Source: Dendrophyllia cribrosa
Taxonomy: Eukaryota; Cnidaria; Anthozoa; Scleractinia; Dendrophylliidae
Length of the DNA stretch: 64,000 bases
NCBI GenBank assembly: GCA_024195265.1
Contig: JAJLRJ010000002.1
Span: 22,531,070-22,595,069 of the forward strand
Direction: 5' to 3'
Positions 1 through 10,730 of the stretch are shown in pieces (positions within the stretch are counted from its first letter, which is position 1; each line of letters opens with the position of its first letter). The notes beneath the pieces were generated by a model. It was not told the DNA's origin. It made no database searches and saw only the letters and a program-made list of their open reading frames with translations. The position numbers and the translations under genes were made by a program.

Positions 1-68
1 AGATATTACATGAAAAACTTGGCGTTCTAATTATTTTGGGCAAGCAAGTCCAGAAAAGAACATAAAAA

Positions 69-1063
69 ATGCCCTGGAATATCAACCAAAAGGGTGGTTG
101 TTACAGATATGGTTGCAGCTATCCGTTGCAAAAACGAGTTCATATCATAGTCACATATTTGACTTTGTTGTCGATTGTTGTCACTGCCAGAATATGCCAA
201 GTCACTTACATTTGTGTAGAGAAATATGTCAACAACTTCCAGCAAAAAGCAACATTGATGTCAGCGAGTAACAACAGCGGAAGGCCCAAGAAAATAGAAT
301 GGTGGATGGAAGCCTATTTGGAAGCGCTGGTTCGAATCTATCCCACAATCTATTTGCGTGAACTACAACAACAGCTCGCAGATGATTTCAGATTGGCGCC
401 ATGGGACATTCCTTCTATCACAACAATCGTCAGAGTACTTAAAGACCTTCGCATCACCCGAAAGAAAGGAGTCCATGTTGCATCAGAGCGAATGTCTCCG
501 TATAACCGCCACTGCCGGGAGTTATTCATTCAGTGGAGGAGAACAGTAGACCCCAGTAACGTTTACTTTTTTGATGAAACCTCATTCAACTGTGAAACAG
601 ACAACAGGGACTATGGACGCATAGATTCAGGAGCACCGTGCCCTTCGTTTCGCCAAAAAAGCAAAGCAAGAAATCAGAAATATTCGGTCGTTGGAGTTTG
701 CGGATTTATCGAAGGAGTGCTAACAGCAATTCCCGTCGGAGGAAACTGTACGGCAGATATTATAGTTGAGATAATCGGAAACCAAGTGTTGCCGCTGCTG
801 CTGAGAAATGTATTTTTAGTTGCTGATAATGCTAGTATTCATAATGAAGCAAGACTTTGCAGAATTCTTGCAAGAAAGAACATTACGCTTGTAAAGCTAC
901 CTGCTTATGCCTATGATCTAAATCCTATCGAAATGGTATTCGGACAAGCTAAAGCGCTCGCCCGATTTACTCCTGAATGCTTGCCATTGTTAACGCTTTT
1001 GAACAAATAAGGCAATTTAATGTCAGGAAGTTTTATCAAAGGTCATGGAGAATTGTTGAGTAA
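69..1063 (+). pseudogene. IS630/Tc1-mariner-type transposase, frameshifted near its C-terminus
   Basis: DDE-type transposase of a cut-and-paste DNA transposon. The open frame 69-1010 gives 313 residues. After a degenerate N-terminus there is a helix-turn-helix-like region beginning at 'GRPKKIEWW', then the catalytic core: first Asp in 'YFFDETSFN', second Asp in 'FLVADNASIH', and Glu in 'YDLNPIE'. Exactly 34 residues lie between the second Asp and the Glu, the DD34E spacing typical of this superfamily. All three acidic residues are present. At about 970-977 the frame shifts. The normal-looking tail ('AFEQIRQFNVRKFYQ...') continues in another frame from 977 to a TAA at 1061-1063, while the original frame reads out at 1010. 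The first 60 or so residues look unlike a transposase N-terminus and may also be damaged. I could not find terminal inverted repeats; the left end may lie outside the window. Confidence 0.85.
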
Positions 1064-2330
1064 CTTGTACCTTCATAACACTAAAGATAGCAAATAAATA
1101 CAGTACAGTAAAATCCAGGAATAAACTCAACACCTACAATTGTTTGTCGTCTAATTTATTCCTTTGTGTTAAGGCCTAGATTAATACGATTTAATACAAC
1201 TTACTACTTTTTATTAGATACGCTTTGTTTCACGGGTTTTTGGAAATCACTCTACTATTGAATGTTATAAAGAGTTATAAAAATGAGTTATAAAATGGCC
1301 TCCGTTTTTCTTATTTTTCTTTAAATTTTTTTTTTGTCACGATTTTGCATGCAAATTTATGCACGCATATTTTAAGTTGTGCATTTCCGGTTCATAGCTT
1401 TGCCCTTCCGGTTTAGGGACTTCCGGCTACTCTCACTTCCGGCAAAAGATCGTTACTAAAGTGTCACGACAGCGTCTCCTACAACCCTACTCGCATTAGT
1501 AATGTTCACGTCAGGTATATATTACACTCACAAGAATGACTGGCTTCATTGTGGTACAGCCTTCATTTATAAAACATTCAATAGTAACGTGGTTTGCAGG
1601 AACGATGACTGAACTTCTCCATGTTGGACGTCTTATCATGTTTAAAAAAATTAAAATATAAATTGCTTCTTTTCTTATGGTACATTAAATATATGACAAA
1701 TGTTTCTTACGCATGGGCATGACATACGTTTTCCGTAATTTGGTCTTATTGGTGCATAAGTCAGTCTGTTTTTCTCCCATCGAGGTGAACGTTGCTTTTA
1801 TACACAGCATACAACTTAAGGCCGAATTTGTCGCGATTCTGTAGAAATAAAAGCTATTTTTAATCAGAGTTCTTCCTAGGCAAAAATGCCAAACATCGAT
1901 CTATCGCGCTCGTAAGCATATTGTCAATTTATTCCACATTTTACCGCCGATCCTCTACAATGCCTGTGTCGTAGTAGCCCTTGCTGCCTGTGGCGAGTTA
2001 TTTTTAAGACTTTTTTAAAGAAAGAACAATAGAAACACACGTAAATACGGCGTCGTTACTGCAGCCTATATCGGATTTAAAAACATTTGGACTTCGGGAC
2101 TGGACTTCTGTGGATTATGGACTGTGGAATGCGTGTCATATTCATGTTGATTTTCACTAATTTCATTGCTTTTAAAAGTAGTCTTTTCAAATGTAACAGA
2201 AATAATTCACGGTTTGGGAATTAACAGACGAGTGTGGATTTGATCGAGAATCAATAAATTACATATTTAAAGCAAGTAAAGAAAAATTGCTGGCTTCAAT
2301 CAACCCGTCTTAGCGTCTATATGTATTTTA
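1064..2330. other. Non-coding AT-rich stretch
   Basis: No ORF or splice-bounded exon that I can support. The CCGG-rich stretch near 1385-1445 ('ttccggttcat', 'cttccggttta', 'acttccggct', 'cacttccggc') is a short degenerate motif cluster, possibly the remains of a transposon end. Confidence 0.4.
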
Positions 2331-2387
2331 AATTCAACTGGTCTGATTGGTTGACACGTGACCTCGTGATCCACTCTTGATTTCAAG

Positions 2388-2573
2388 ATGGCGGAAAATC
2401 TCTTCGGTATTGACTTGAAAAGCAGAAGGAAGAATCACAGCGTACAAATTTTCAAGACAATACAGGGCGTTCATGGATGGGTAGGACCGTTTGATATTCT
2501 GTTCGCCGATGTGGGGTTTTTGCTCCGGCAAGTTTTGTGTTTTGGGGGGGTACTTGACCAATATTTGGTTTAG
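2388..2573 (+). other. Unrecognised 61-codon ORF with a 'caagATGGCGG' start context
   Basis: The ORF opens in a strong eukaryotic start context and begins MAENLFGIDLKSRRK. I recognise no domain. It could be a first exon or a chance ORF; no clear donor site follows before the repeat-rich DNA at 2580. Listed only because the start context is good. Confidence 0.15.
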
Positions 2574-2599
2574 GGGTGCTGCTGTGGGTCTGAGAGCCT

Positions 2600-2960
2600 G
2601 ACCCGGTTTAGGACAAAACGAAACTACCTACCCTGTGTAGGACAACATCCTCTATTTTAGGACCCTGCCTAGGACACGGCTTGTTCGTAGTTATTGATCT
2701 AAGCTTTAAAAAAATGGTAGACGGATCCTTTGAAAAGAAAACGACTTCGCCTTCGCATGAATATACCAATCACGACAAGAGAAGTCACCGCAAGCGCTAA
2801 GTTAACTGGAACCATACCCTGTTTAGGACAGAGTCAGACTCACGTTAAATTATATACCCTGTTCAGGACAAAAATGCCAAACACCATACCTTGTCCAGCG
2901 GCACGTCCTCCGTATAGGTCATATAAGGGAGTACCCCCCCCCCCCCCCCCCCCCCCCCGG
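2600..2960. repeat. Degenerate 'ccctg(t)ttaggaca' repeats ending in a poly-C run
   Basis: The words 'ggtttaggacaaa', 'ctgtgtaggacaac', 'ctgcctaggacac', 'ctgtttaggacagag' and 'ctgttcaggacaaa' recur at irregular 30-200-bp spacing. The block is closed by about 24 consecutive C at 2934-2957. It looks like a decayed satellite or element tail. Confidence 0.45.
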
Positions 2961-3633
2961 AGCTTTCCCAAGAAGGTCTACGATGATGAACACAAATGAG
3001 CGCCACATAATTAAGGTACTTGTCTGTCTAATTTGTGTTAATCAATGCTAAAAGAGTAGAGTACTAATTATGGCAGTTTGAACACTGCTAGGTATTGTTA
3101 GCGTTGAGATTCCTTTGTTTTAAAACATTTTTGTAAATCTCACTATTTGTGACCCAAATCTCAAGATTTTTTGGGGTAAATTATGGAGACCTCAAGATTT
3201 CAGGGTTTTCGATGTTGGAAGGTCTGCAATCAAGATGTGTTACATGTCACAAGAGAATACACAGAGACAACCACAGTTGTGGCACCAATTGCTAGTTATC
3301 TTGTGTACTGTATTATTTCATTCCGAAAGCACAGACTACTGCATAACCTGTATAAACACATTAACACAGTTCAGTTGAACCAAGGATTGCCTTCACAATT
3401 AAGGAAATTACTCTTGACTACTATATTAAATTGATCGACTGGACTCCTTCGCTTTGTTACTGTGTTCAGTAAGTAATATATTTTGTTCCAACAACCCATC
3501 AGCATGTAGTCTACTATGCAGCTTTTTTCAGGGTCATCACGCAATTAAAAAGTGGAAATGTTGTTTGATGATCCTGGAAACGGCTACGTTTGAGACTAAT
3601 CAACATGATGCAATATTAACATTTCGAATTGTA
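2961..3633. other. Non-coding spacer left of the PAT-like element
   Basis: The ORFs here (for example 3183-3434) are short, AT-biased and show no recognisable domain. Nothing supportable was seen. Confidence 0.35.
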
Positions 3634-3690
3634 AACTATCCAACACTGCATCCATTGTCGAACCGCAATAAGATTGGGGATAAATTTGGC
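3634..3690. repeat. Split direct repeat B2 of the PAT-like element
   Basis: This 57-bp segment starting 'aactatccaacactgc' matches 3926-3982 with one visible difference (gaaccg versus gagccg). It defines the outer left edge of the element. Confidence 0.75.
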
Positions 3691-3788
3691 GACTCGACAA
3701 CGGTCACAGTGTGAAACTGGTGGACGGATGGGAGGGAAGGATAACAAATTTAGCATCAGTTCCCAGGACTTGCCCGTAAGTACCTCAT

Positions 3789-3840
3789 CGCCCCGTGCCC
3801 GCACGATCCCTCACCGCCCCGTGCCCGCACGATCCCTCAC
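3789..3840. repeat. 26-bp perfect tandem duplication
   Basis: Two adjacent identical 26-bp units beginning 'cgccccgtgcccgcacgat' lie immediately before repeat A2 of the PAT-like element. Confidence 0.8.
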
Positions 3841-3925
3841 CGTGCTGCAGTTGAGCCAAAGTGATAATTTATTAATATGTACTGATCTTATATGCGTTAC
3901 TTTAATGTATGCAGTGTGAATAGTA
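3838..3925. repeat. Split direct repeat A2
   Basis: This 88-bp segment starting 'caccgtgctgcagttgagcc' and ending 'gtgtgaatagta' matches 10645-10730 in direct orientation with a few substitutions and a small indel. It directly abuts repeat B1, as expected for A2 in an A1-ORFs-B1-A2-B2 element. Confidence 0.8.
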
Positions 3926-3982
3926 AACTATCCAACACTGCATCCATTGTCGAGCCGCAATAAGATTGGGGATAAATTTGGC
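3926..3982. repeat. Split direct repeat B1
   Basis: Direct copy of 3634-3690, joined seamlessly to the end of A2. It lies between the recombinase gene and A2. Confidence 0.75.
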
Positions 3983-4242
3983 TCCCGTTACTTAGCGTCA
4001 CTCAGTTTGTTCCTGTCTACCAGACCAACGATGGGCTCCTCCCCAATACTAAACAACTACCTACGGAGACCATCGTTAAGCTGCCTAAGAGGTCAACCCA
4101 CAAACCAAATCATAATTCTTAAAACTAAACTGAGAACCGGTGCCCTAACCCTGATAAAAGGATTATTCACCATATCTCACAGATACTCTTCCTCGGAAGA
4201 TCTCTTTCCCTGGTTGACTGCGGGGAACGCACACACAAACCG

Positions 4243-5473
4243 TTACAACTCGTTAATATCTTGCCATGAACCGGACGGCTCGGTGCCAACGTTCGAGGCC
4301 AGCCTTGCAGAGGCCCCAGCCGGGTTTAAGACCTTCATTAACTGCATGTACTTTAGGGCTGTGTGTCTCCTTGTCCAACCAACGTGGTCCATAATCTCGA
4401 CTAGATCCGCACCAGTAAGAGCTAAGGTGATCGCACAGCCGCATTCATTTCTTTAAGATAACTCTCTAAACGTGATTTAGCTGCAGAGCAGGTAAAAGGG
4501 GCGTCCTTTATACCCAAATCTGGTGTGACTGGGCGAAATAGGTAGCCACGCGTTAAATCCACCCTCATGTCACGTGTCACTTCCATATAGCACTCGATGC
4601 CTCGAACAGGACAGAATTCCGCTTGTGCATTTCTCTTCACCCCAAACACATTCTCGTCCCCGTCCCTCAACGTCTTTCCCCAAATGTGATTAAAAAGAAC
4701 GTAGGGAAACGTAGGATTTCAGGGACCTTAATCTGTCCCCTGGCCGATCTCCACTAAAAAAGGCCAGTTTAAAATATGCTTGATCGCGGGCTATCACGAA
4801 TCTGTCAATCGCTTTGTCAGAGTCTCGCAATTTCCTGTCCAGGTGCAAAAATAATTGTGTCCATTAGCTTGTCAACAAAGAACGGAGAAGCCTGTTTTGG
4901 TGTTATCCGCGCCTGCAATTGTTCCGCGGTTACCAGCCTCAGGAAATCTTTCACCGATTTGTCGGACGCCGGGTTGCCTAGGCCTAAACACTTGTCCCAC
5001 TCGCCATCTCGTCCAATAGAATGAAGAATAGCCCGTAACTTACCGATATAAAAGTCAACCGTTTTATAAGATAAACGTATTGGGCATCCACAGGCATATC
5101 GTCCCTTTTGGCCGATATGCTCACAACCATTACGGTGAATCTGAGTTTTCCCATCTTTGTCTTTAAAAACAAAGAACCGGCGAATATCATGCGGAGTCAC
5201 AGTGGCTAATGTGACATGACCAGGGAGTGAGGCAAGAAAGGTTTTAAACTCCTTTTTTAAAGAGTCTTTCTGTTTAGCATAGCTAGTAGCGCGATCAAAG
5301 TCCATGAGTTGCCGTAAACGCTGATCAATTGCAATGTTCTCCAGATCGACGTCAATCTTGTTGACATTTACTTTTGTCAAGACTTTCCGATTATAGCCAC
5401 ACCTTTGGCAGAATCTAAAATCCTGGTCATTTGCATGGGAGCATACTGGACATTTGATGGAGAGCGTAGACAA
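4243..5473 (-). pseudogene. Tyrosine recombinase of the PAT-like element, broken
   Basis: The frame opens with a cysteine pair region ('CPVCSHANDQDFRFCQRCG', a zinc-ribbon look) at 5473, followed by an N-terminal recombinase region to about 4817. A second frame holds 4670-4422 and a third the C-terminal catalytic end. That end contains 'GCAITLALTGADLVEIMDH' followed by VGW, then 'KYMQL', where the Tyr encoded at 4350-4348 is the expected nucleophile. It stops at 4245-4243. At about 4455 the frame changes, and the stretch where the catalytic His-x-x-Arg box should lie is missing, so the enzyme could not work even if the frames were joined. The family cuts and rejoins DNA through a Tyr-phosphate intermediate during element integration. 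Confidence 0.75.
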
Positions 5474-5726
5474 CTTAGCGACAACGGGAAGATCCTAAGT
5501 GGAAAAAAAGGACGAGATACTTGTAATTTATCGAAACATTCTTTTATTCTCCTTACATGTTATACTTTGTATTTAGATGTACCGTAACATTGGGATTATA
5601 CAAGAAAAGGCAAACAGCTTCTGATTCTGACCAAGAGTCTTTACATTTTAGGGGACTTATCCAACTCCAATTTAATATTAACGAGTATTTCTGAAATGTT
5701 GTCACTGTTATAAACAGTTAAGAGTT

Positions 5727-5909
5727 CTACTGGAAAACTATCTGAAAGGCCCACAAGTCCCCTGGGATCTCGCTTTCACTGCTCCAACCTTCCTTTGAGG
5801 GAAGTAACAAGGCATGTGAATCACCTACACCTGCCATCTTTTGCGTGTTCCTGGAGATACGTTGTAAAAGCGGCCACCAGTACTTTCTTGGATATGTATC
5901 CAAGACCAC
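5727..5909 (-). pseudogene. PAT-like element fragment between RNase H and recombinase
   Basis: A 60-residue minus-strand frame contains 'YPRKYWWPLLQR' and 'DLWAFQIVF', a pattern I associate with the region after RNase H in DIRS-order elements. It shows that retrotransposon sequence resumes here below the nested LINE. Confidence 0.5.
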
Positions 5910-5924
5910 AAGGAGACCACTGGA

Positions 5925-7139
5925 GAAAGCGCAAGACTGGGCCGACTAGAACACTTGGCGGGAAAACATACGGACGCAAAGCCATTGGAAGAAAGCCTTA
6001 GATTTCTATCTTGACAAAGTAGGTGGAAAATTTCTGCTTCAGTGCAGTTTTGAGAGTTGGAAATTGCCTATTTCATTGCCTGTGTACTACAAAGAGTGTT
6101 TAGACGCTTGGACCTCCATGCATAATTATGAATCAGTACCCCACGAGGGTATCATGAATCAAATTATCTGGAACAATAAGCATATTTTAGGTGAAGGAAA
6201 ATCTTTTTTCCATCCTTTTTTCATAATCACGGGATCGTTAAATTGGGTGACCTTGTCTCTAAGGATCGTACCTTCCTCAAACGTGACCCCCCTAGTCACT
6301 CTTTCGCCTTAATGGGTATCATAGATGCTATACCAAGTGCCTGGCGTTCGTCTATTAAGGAAAAGCCATATTGTGAACCGTCTATTCTGGATCAAAAGTG
6401 CTTTCAACTATCAATATTGGGTAAAATAGCTGACCTTACAGACATTACATCGAAAATGGCTTATAAAGAAATCGTATCTCAGAAGCAAACTCCCCCTACA
6501 GCTAAGGCTAAAATTTCAAATAGTCATCCTGATTTTTCCATAGAGTGGAAAAGGTTACATTCTTTGGCCTTTGAAATTACTTTAGACAGAAAACTAAGAG
6601 AATGTCAGTATAAATTACTTAATCTTATTATTTTCAAAACTAAAAAACTTTGTCATTTCAAAATGGTTGAATCCCCCTTATGTGCTTTTTGCAAAGAAGA
6701 AGAGGAATCCCTGGAGCATTTACTGTTTTTGTGTAAGTCCTCAAGTTTTTTTCTGGAAAAAAGTTTTATCTTGGCTTGCCGATGACGTTAACATATCGCT
6801 CAACCTCTTTCTAGATATCTTGTTCGAGAAATTTGATCTTAACAACCATTTTCTGTTGGTGAATCATGTAATTCTCCTTGCTAAGATGTTTATCTGTAAG
6901 TGCAAATATTCTAATGTAACTCCTTCTTTAATATTCTTCAAAGCCAAGTTAAAAACTACTTATAAATTAGAACTGTTTATTGCAAAAAGAAATAGAAGGC
7001 TGTTTAATCATTACAAAAAGTGGAATCCTTTTGTTTCCTTTTTTTATTTGACGATTTACACGATCTCTCTTCGGTTTTATTTATCATCGTATACTTTGTT
7101 GTATATTAACCATATTTATATTGTATTTAGAATGATAAG
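5925..7139 (+). mobile_element. 3' fragment of an L1-type LINE nested in the PAT-like element
   Basis: Three consecutive + frames read as the C-terminal part of a LINE ORF2. The first runs around 6000-6235 ('KLPISLPVYYKECLDAW'), the second 6243-6785 and the third to about 7130 ('FICKCKYSNVTPSLIFFKAK', 'NRRLFNHYKKWNPF'). The second contains a zf-RVT-type zinc knuckle, 'CAFCKEEEESLEHLLFLC'. Two frameshifts (near 6235 and 6760) show it is dead. The minus-strand RNase H frame breaks off at about 7139 and retrotransposon coding resumes only at 5909, so the LINE replaced or was accompanied by deletion of the intervening part. No target duplication or poly-A tail was recognised. Confidence 0.7.
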
Positions 7140-7492
7140 AATATCATCACATCGACGCAACAATCTTTGACAAGATGTTTAAAAGCCCGCAAGTCCTTAT
7201 CCACAGCGATGACCTCCCTTGTCGCAATATCCAGCATCATTTCATCCTTTGACCAATAATCAGATGTTTCCTGCTTCATAGGTGTGGAGATGACGCCTCT
7301 CCATCCAGTTTGGGAGGCATCCGCTGCTTCCTCGATCTGAAGATGTCTCTCTTCGCGCCAGAGTGGAGGGTCGTCCCACCCTTCTAGAAAAAGCCAATAG
7401 GCAATCTCATCGCGCAGTGCACCCTGGATCGCAATTGGTTTCAATGCGCGTATACCCCTTGAAATTGCCGCCGACATCTCTCTAGTGAACAA
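7127..7492 (-). pseudogene. RNase H domain of the PAT-like element, truncated
   Basis: The frame contains 'ADASQTGWRGVIS', the first catalytic Asp region of a retroelement RNase H. It is preceded by a connecting region ('LFLEGWDDPPLWREERHLQI') and followed by 'VDVMI', where the nested LINE cuts it off. It lies in a different frame from the upstream RT (boundary about 7500), another frameshift. Confidence 0.7.
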
Positions 7493-7509
7493 ACGGGCCG
7501 CTGGAACTG

Positions 7510-8241
7510 TTAGGGAAAAGGAGACACATTTGCCGACCAGACGCTCCAGCGTCTGGTCGGCAAATAACGTGACCCCAATGTTTCTCGGATGAGCTCTAGA
7601 AACTTGCGCTTCTTCACCGGGATCAGGTGGAAAACCTCCCTACTGGAATCCACCAGGAAGCCGAGATAAGGGACCATCTTTTGAGGAGTTAAGATTGACT
7701 TTGTCAGGCCAAGAAAATACCCCAAGCGTACCAAGTGGAACGCCACGAGAAACACTGCTGATTTGGCCACCGCGAAATTACGCTCATCCTCAGAATGTAA
7801 AGTGCCATATTCTCCCTTGTCAAGCGACACCTGGAGTTGGCCATTATACCTATCATCGATATACGGGAGACATGGAATCCCCAAGGAGCGCAGAAAATTA
7901 GACGCCATAAGGCCCGTCGAATGATATACATAAGGTGAAATTTTCCAGCCAAATGGTAACGAATTATAGGTAAAAAAACAACCACCCGACTGGATCCCGA
8001 AGTATGTGCGACTTTCCTCAGTCAGCAGGAGGTGGTCGTATCCTGATTTGTCGTCTAGGACGGTCTGATAAGAGTCCTTGAAGACATACCGGGGCAAGTC
8101 CGTCACTTTATCCAACGAGAAAGGCTTCTCCAGCATCCACAAGTTCAAGTACCGTGCATCATGGCACAATCTCGGCTTTGAAGGCTCGACCGTCAACGGT
8201 AATACAATATGAGGTGGAATCACTTGGCCAACCTCACCCAC
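7510..8241 (-). pseudogene. Reverse transcriptase of the PAT-like element
   Basis: RT blocks are visible in order: 'KPRLCHDARYLN', 'LDDKSGYDHLLL' (first catalytic Asp), 'SLPFGWKISPYVY', 'LPYIDDRYNG' (YIDD, the catalytic Y-x-D-D box) and 'VPYLGFLVDS'. The catalytic Asp residues are intact within this frame, but the frame is lost at both ends relative to Gag and RNase H. It copies the element's RNA in related live elements. Confidence 0.8.
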
Positions 8242-8652
8242 TAAGGAAATCGCACCAGATGTTAATTAGGCGACTTAAAAGCATTGCCCTGACAAAATCT
8301 CCAAATTGTTTGCAGGATACGTTATTCTTGAACAACCTGTGGGGTGGCCGATCGGAATCGTAATGTTCTCCCTTAAACGTCCCCTAAAAGTGTCTGAAGT
8401 ATGGGAATATTGACACCTTATTCCCAATCCAAGACAATACCTCCTCCTGGTGTAATGAAGGGGCTAATTTCACGATTTCTGCCCAATTAGCTACGTGTTT
8501 GTGGAGCTGCCCCGCCACGAAATTATCAGGATCCTGGAACAGTAGCTCATCGACATGCCCAATGGTCTCTCCCTTTTCAACTAGGCGAGCTTTCTGCCCC
8601 AGCTGGTCATTTCTTGTCTACCCACTGTATCGCATCTGCGCGATCGCCAACG

Positions 8653-9157
8653 TTATTGATTAATTAATTGATTAAGCCTAGCACGACCTCGGGCCGCTGG
8701 GGGCCTCTGCTGGGCATCCCTCCTCGCGTAGCACCTTGCCATAATATGACCAAACGTTCCACAAAAATAACATTGGACCGAGGCGCTACTTCTCATGCCG
8801 CGACCCCTGTATGGGTCATCACCTCGCCCACGGTAAGACGATTCAGACCACGGGCTTCCCCTGCTCATCGCTTTTTCCACCTTCATATACAACCGCTTCA
8901 TATACTTTGGTGTGGTCTTTATCCCCCAGTAGGCGTAGCACCAGAGCGCGAAAATGTTCTTTTGGGAGGTCCACCTTTCCTCTCGCTATTTGGTACACCA
9001 GGCGGTAAAATTCACGTTTCTCATCCTGATTGTCACGGGATGTATTCTGGAGAGTTTCTAGGATGTCAATCGCCTCATACTTATTAAACTCGGAGAGTGG
9101 CCGTGCTGCATAGTCCAACATCTTCCTTATCACAGAAGCCACTGAGAGCCTCGTCAA
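8653..9157 (-). pseudogene. Gag C-terminal part with CCHC zinc knuckle
   Basis: Two overlapping minus frames (9157-8843, then 8901-8653) form one product interrupted by a frameshift. The first is a helical domain ('NKYEAIDILETLQNTSRDNQ'). The second has an RG-rich linker ('RGRGDDPYRGRGMR') and the knuckle 'CYFCGTFGHIMARC', spacing C-x2-C-x4-H-x4-C, as in retroelement nucleocapsid domains. Confidence 0.7.
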
Positions 9158-9499
9158 CTCATCAAGTGACTTTTGGAGATCAGCAAAGTTCTTCTTCAGA
9201 GTCTAAGACAACAAGAAGGAACATGTCTGAGTATATAAACATCACCCTCACAGACTATTTCGTCAGAGCACGCGAATAACGAAAAACCGTTTCAACACGC
9301 TATGACTTCAAATGTAAAATAGATCATCCCATAAGATATCAGAAACCACATAAACGTTAGTTTTCTTCACTTTAAATATCATTGAGTTTTTTATGCCCTC
9401 CAATTTCTGCCATTAATTTTTCTTTTGATATAGGCGAACCTCTGCTTGTGACAGCAGTCTCCCCTTATTATTTAAAGCTTTCAATAAAACAATGAACCC

Positions 9500-9835
9500 C
9501 CTTTTGGGGGGTGAACACTGACCCCATTGCGTTTTATAGTGAACTCACATCTCCTTTTTGTCATGGTGAACTCTCACCCCATTGCGTTATAGAAAACTCG
9601 CTCTCCTTTTTTTGGATGGTAAACTCTCACCCCAATGCGTTTTATAGAAAAACTCGGATCTCTCTTTTTTTTTTTTGGTGAACTCTCACCCCAATGCGTC
9701 TTTATAGAAAACTCGCATCTCCTTTTTATTTTTACATGGTGAACTCTCACCCCAATGCGTCTTTATAGAAAACTCGCATCTCCTTTTTATTTTTACATGG
9801 TGAACTCTCACCCCATTGCTGTTTTTTTTTTTTTT
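9500..9835. repeat. Minisatellite, about 6 copies of a 50-65-bp unit
   Basis: The unit runs 'ggtgaactctcacccca' + 'ttgcg..ttatagaaaactcg' + 'catctccttttt' and recurs with variable T-run lengths. The last two complete copies (around 9680-9800) are nearly identical. It lies between the two Gag segments of the PAT-like element. A T-run and about 15 G follow at 9821-9848. Confidence 0.75.
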
Positions 9836-10271
9836 GGGGGGGGGGGGGAGCTTTTGTGCGAGCTGTCGCCCCATTTCCGTATCCATGGTAAACACTCACT
9901 GCATGTTTCTTTTTTTTTTCTTTTTTTTTCCGAGGTGAGCTCTACCACCATTCTCACTGCCTTTGTTTTGCTTTGGTAAATTCTCACCTTTTGTCACTGT
10001 AAATAACAATTGACGTACACAAGTCACCGAGCCGCTAATGAACATTCACTGTATGTACAAAATTACAATAATATCCCGCCTGTGTTGAATACACATACTA
10101 ACCCAGAGAAAAAAAGAGGGCCCGCCGAGATCCGAATTACACTAAAGCTGCCCACAGAACAACAAAACTAACAAACTGACTGGAATACAAAAAGTAAACG
10201 GAGCGGGAAAAGCCGAGACAAATAAAAACCATACAACACTAGAATAAACGAAAGAAGTGAACATGTTCACC
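9836..10271. other. Non-coding leader of the PAT-like element
   Basis: Homopolymer T and G tracts followed by AT-rich sequence. No coding frame was recognised. Confidence 0.4.
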
Positions 10272-10629
10272 TCAAGCTCTCCTTGTTGAGCTTGTCCCAC
10301 TGCCGGAACCTCTTGTTCTGCTGGTGGTCAAATTTCCTGAACTACAGCTGGCAAACCACTTTGGTCCGCTGCGGGTTGAGCTTCTTGAGCCGCGTGATTC
10401 CCAGCAGGTTGAGGAGGTTGAAGACCTTGTTCCGCACCAGGTTGAACAGCTTGACCTCCTTGTTCCGGCGCTGGCAAAAATTCTTTGGGCTCCTTGAACC
10501 ACGTGTACATTTTGGGCAGCTTGAACACCTTGTTCCGCGCCGGGTTGAGCAGCCTGAACCGCCTGCAGTCCCGCAGCTTGCATAGGTCTCGGACGACCTA
10601 ACAAGAGGAAAAACATAATCCAACGACAC
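10272..10629 (-). pseudogene. Gln/Ala/Pro repeat region, probable Gag N-terminus
   Basis: Minus-strand frames contain an in-frame degenerate peptide repeat, 'QAVQAAQPGAEQGVQAAQ', and after a frame change 'QAVQPGAEQGLQPPQP' and 'AAQEAQPAADQSG'. The shared period shows one ancestral coding repeat broken by frameshifts. It sits just inside repeat A1 where Gag should begin. The assignment to Gag is by position. Confidence 0.45.
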
Positions 10630-10644
10630 CTAAAAGCACAAACG

Positions 10645-10730
10645 CACCGTGCTGTAGTTGAGCCAAAGTGATAATTTATTCATGTACTGATCTTATATGC
10701 GTTACTTTAATGTATGCAGTGTGAATAGTA
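10645..10730. repeat. Split direct repeat A1, outer right edge of the PAT-like element
   Basis: An 86-bp direct copy of 3838-3925, ending with the same 'gtgtgaatagta'. Beyond it the two flanks differ, which fixes the element end at 10730. Confidence 0.8.

Larger units (their letters stand above)
3634..10730 (-). mobile_element. Degenerate PAT/Ngaro-like tyrosine-recombinase (DIRS order) retrotransposon
   Basis: Read on the minus strand, the element has the order A1 repeat (10730-10645), Gag, RT, RNase H, tyrosine recombinase, B1 repeat (3982-3926), A2 repeat (3925-3838) and B2 repeat (3690-3634). That is the 'split direct repeat' layout (A1-ORFs-B1-A2-B2) known for PAT and Ngaro elements, as opposed to the inverted repeats of DIRS-1. 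Such elements integrate through a tyrosine recombinase rather than a DDE integrase, and there is correspondingly no obvious target duplication. All reading frames carry frameshifts, and a LINE fragment (about 5925-7139) replaces part of the RNase H region. The element is about 7.1 kb including the nested LINE and is clearly dead. Confidence 0.8.

Noticed and set aside
300..345. 'ggttcgaatct' tRNA B-box-like word
   Set aside because: It lies inside the transposase coding frame with no A-box at the right distance.
3947..4456. 169-codon + strand ORF
   Set aside because: Antisense shadow of the C-terminal recombinase region, which shows real motifs on the minus strand.
10272..10629. Several overlapping ORFs on both strands
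   Set aside because: Only the minus-strand frames with the Q/A/P peptide repeat make sense as Gag leader. The + frame is a shadow of the same repeat.
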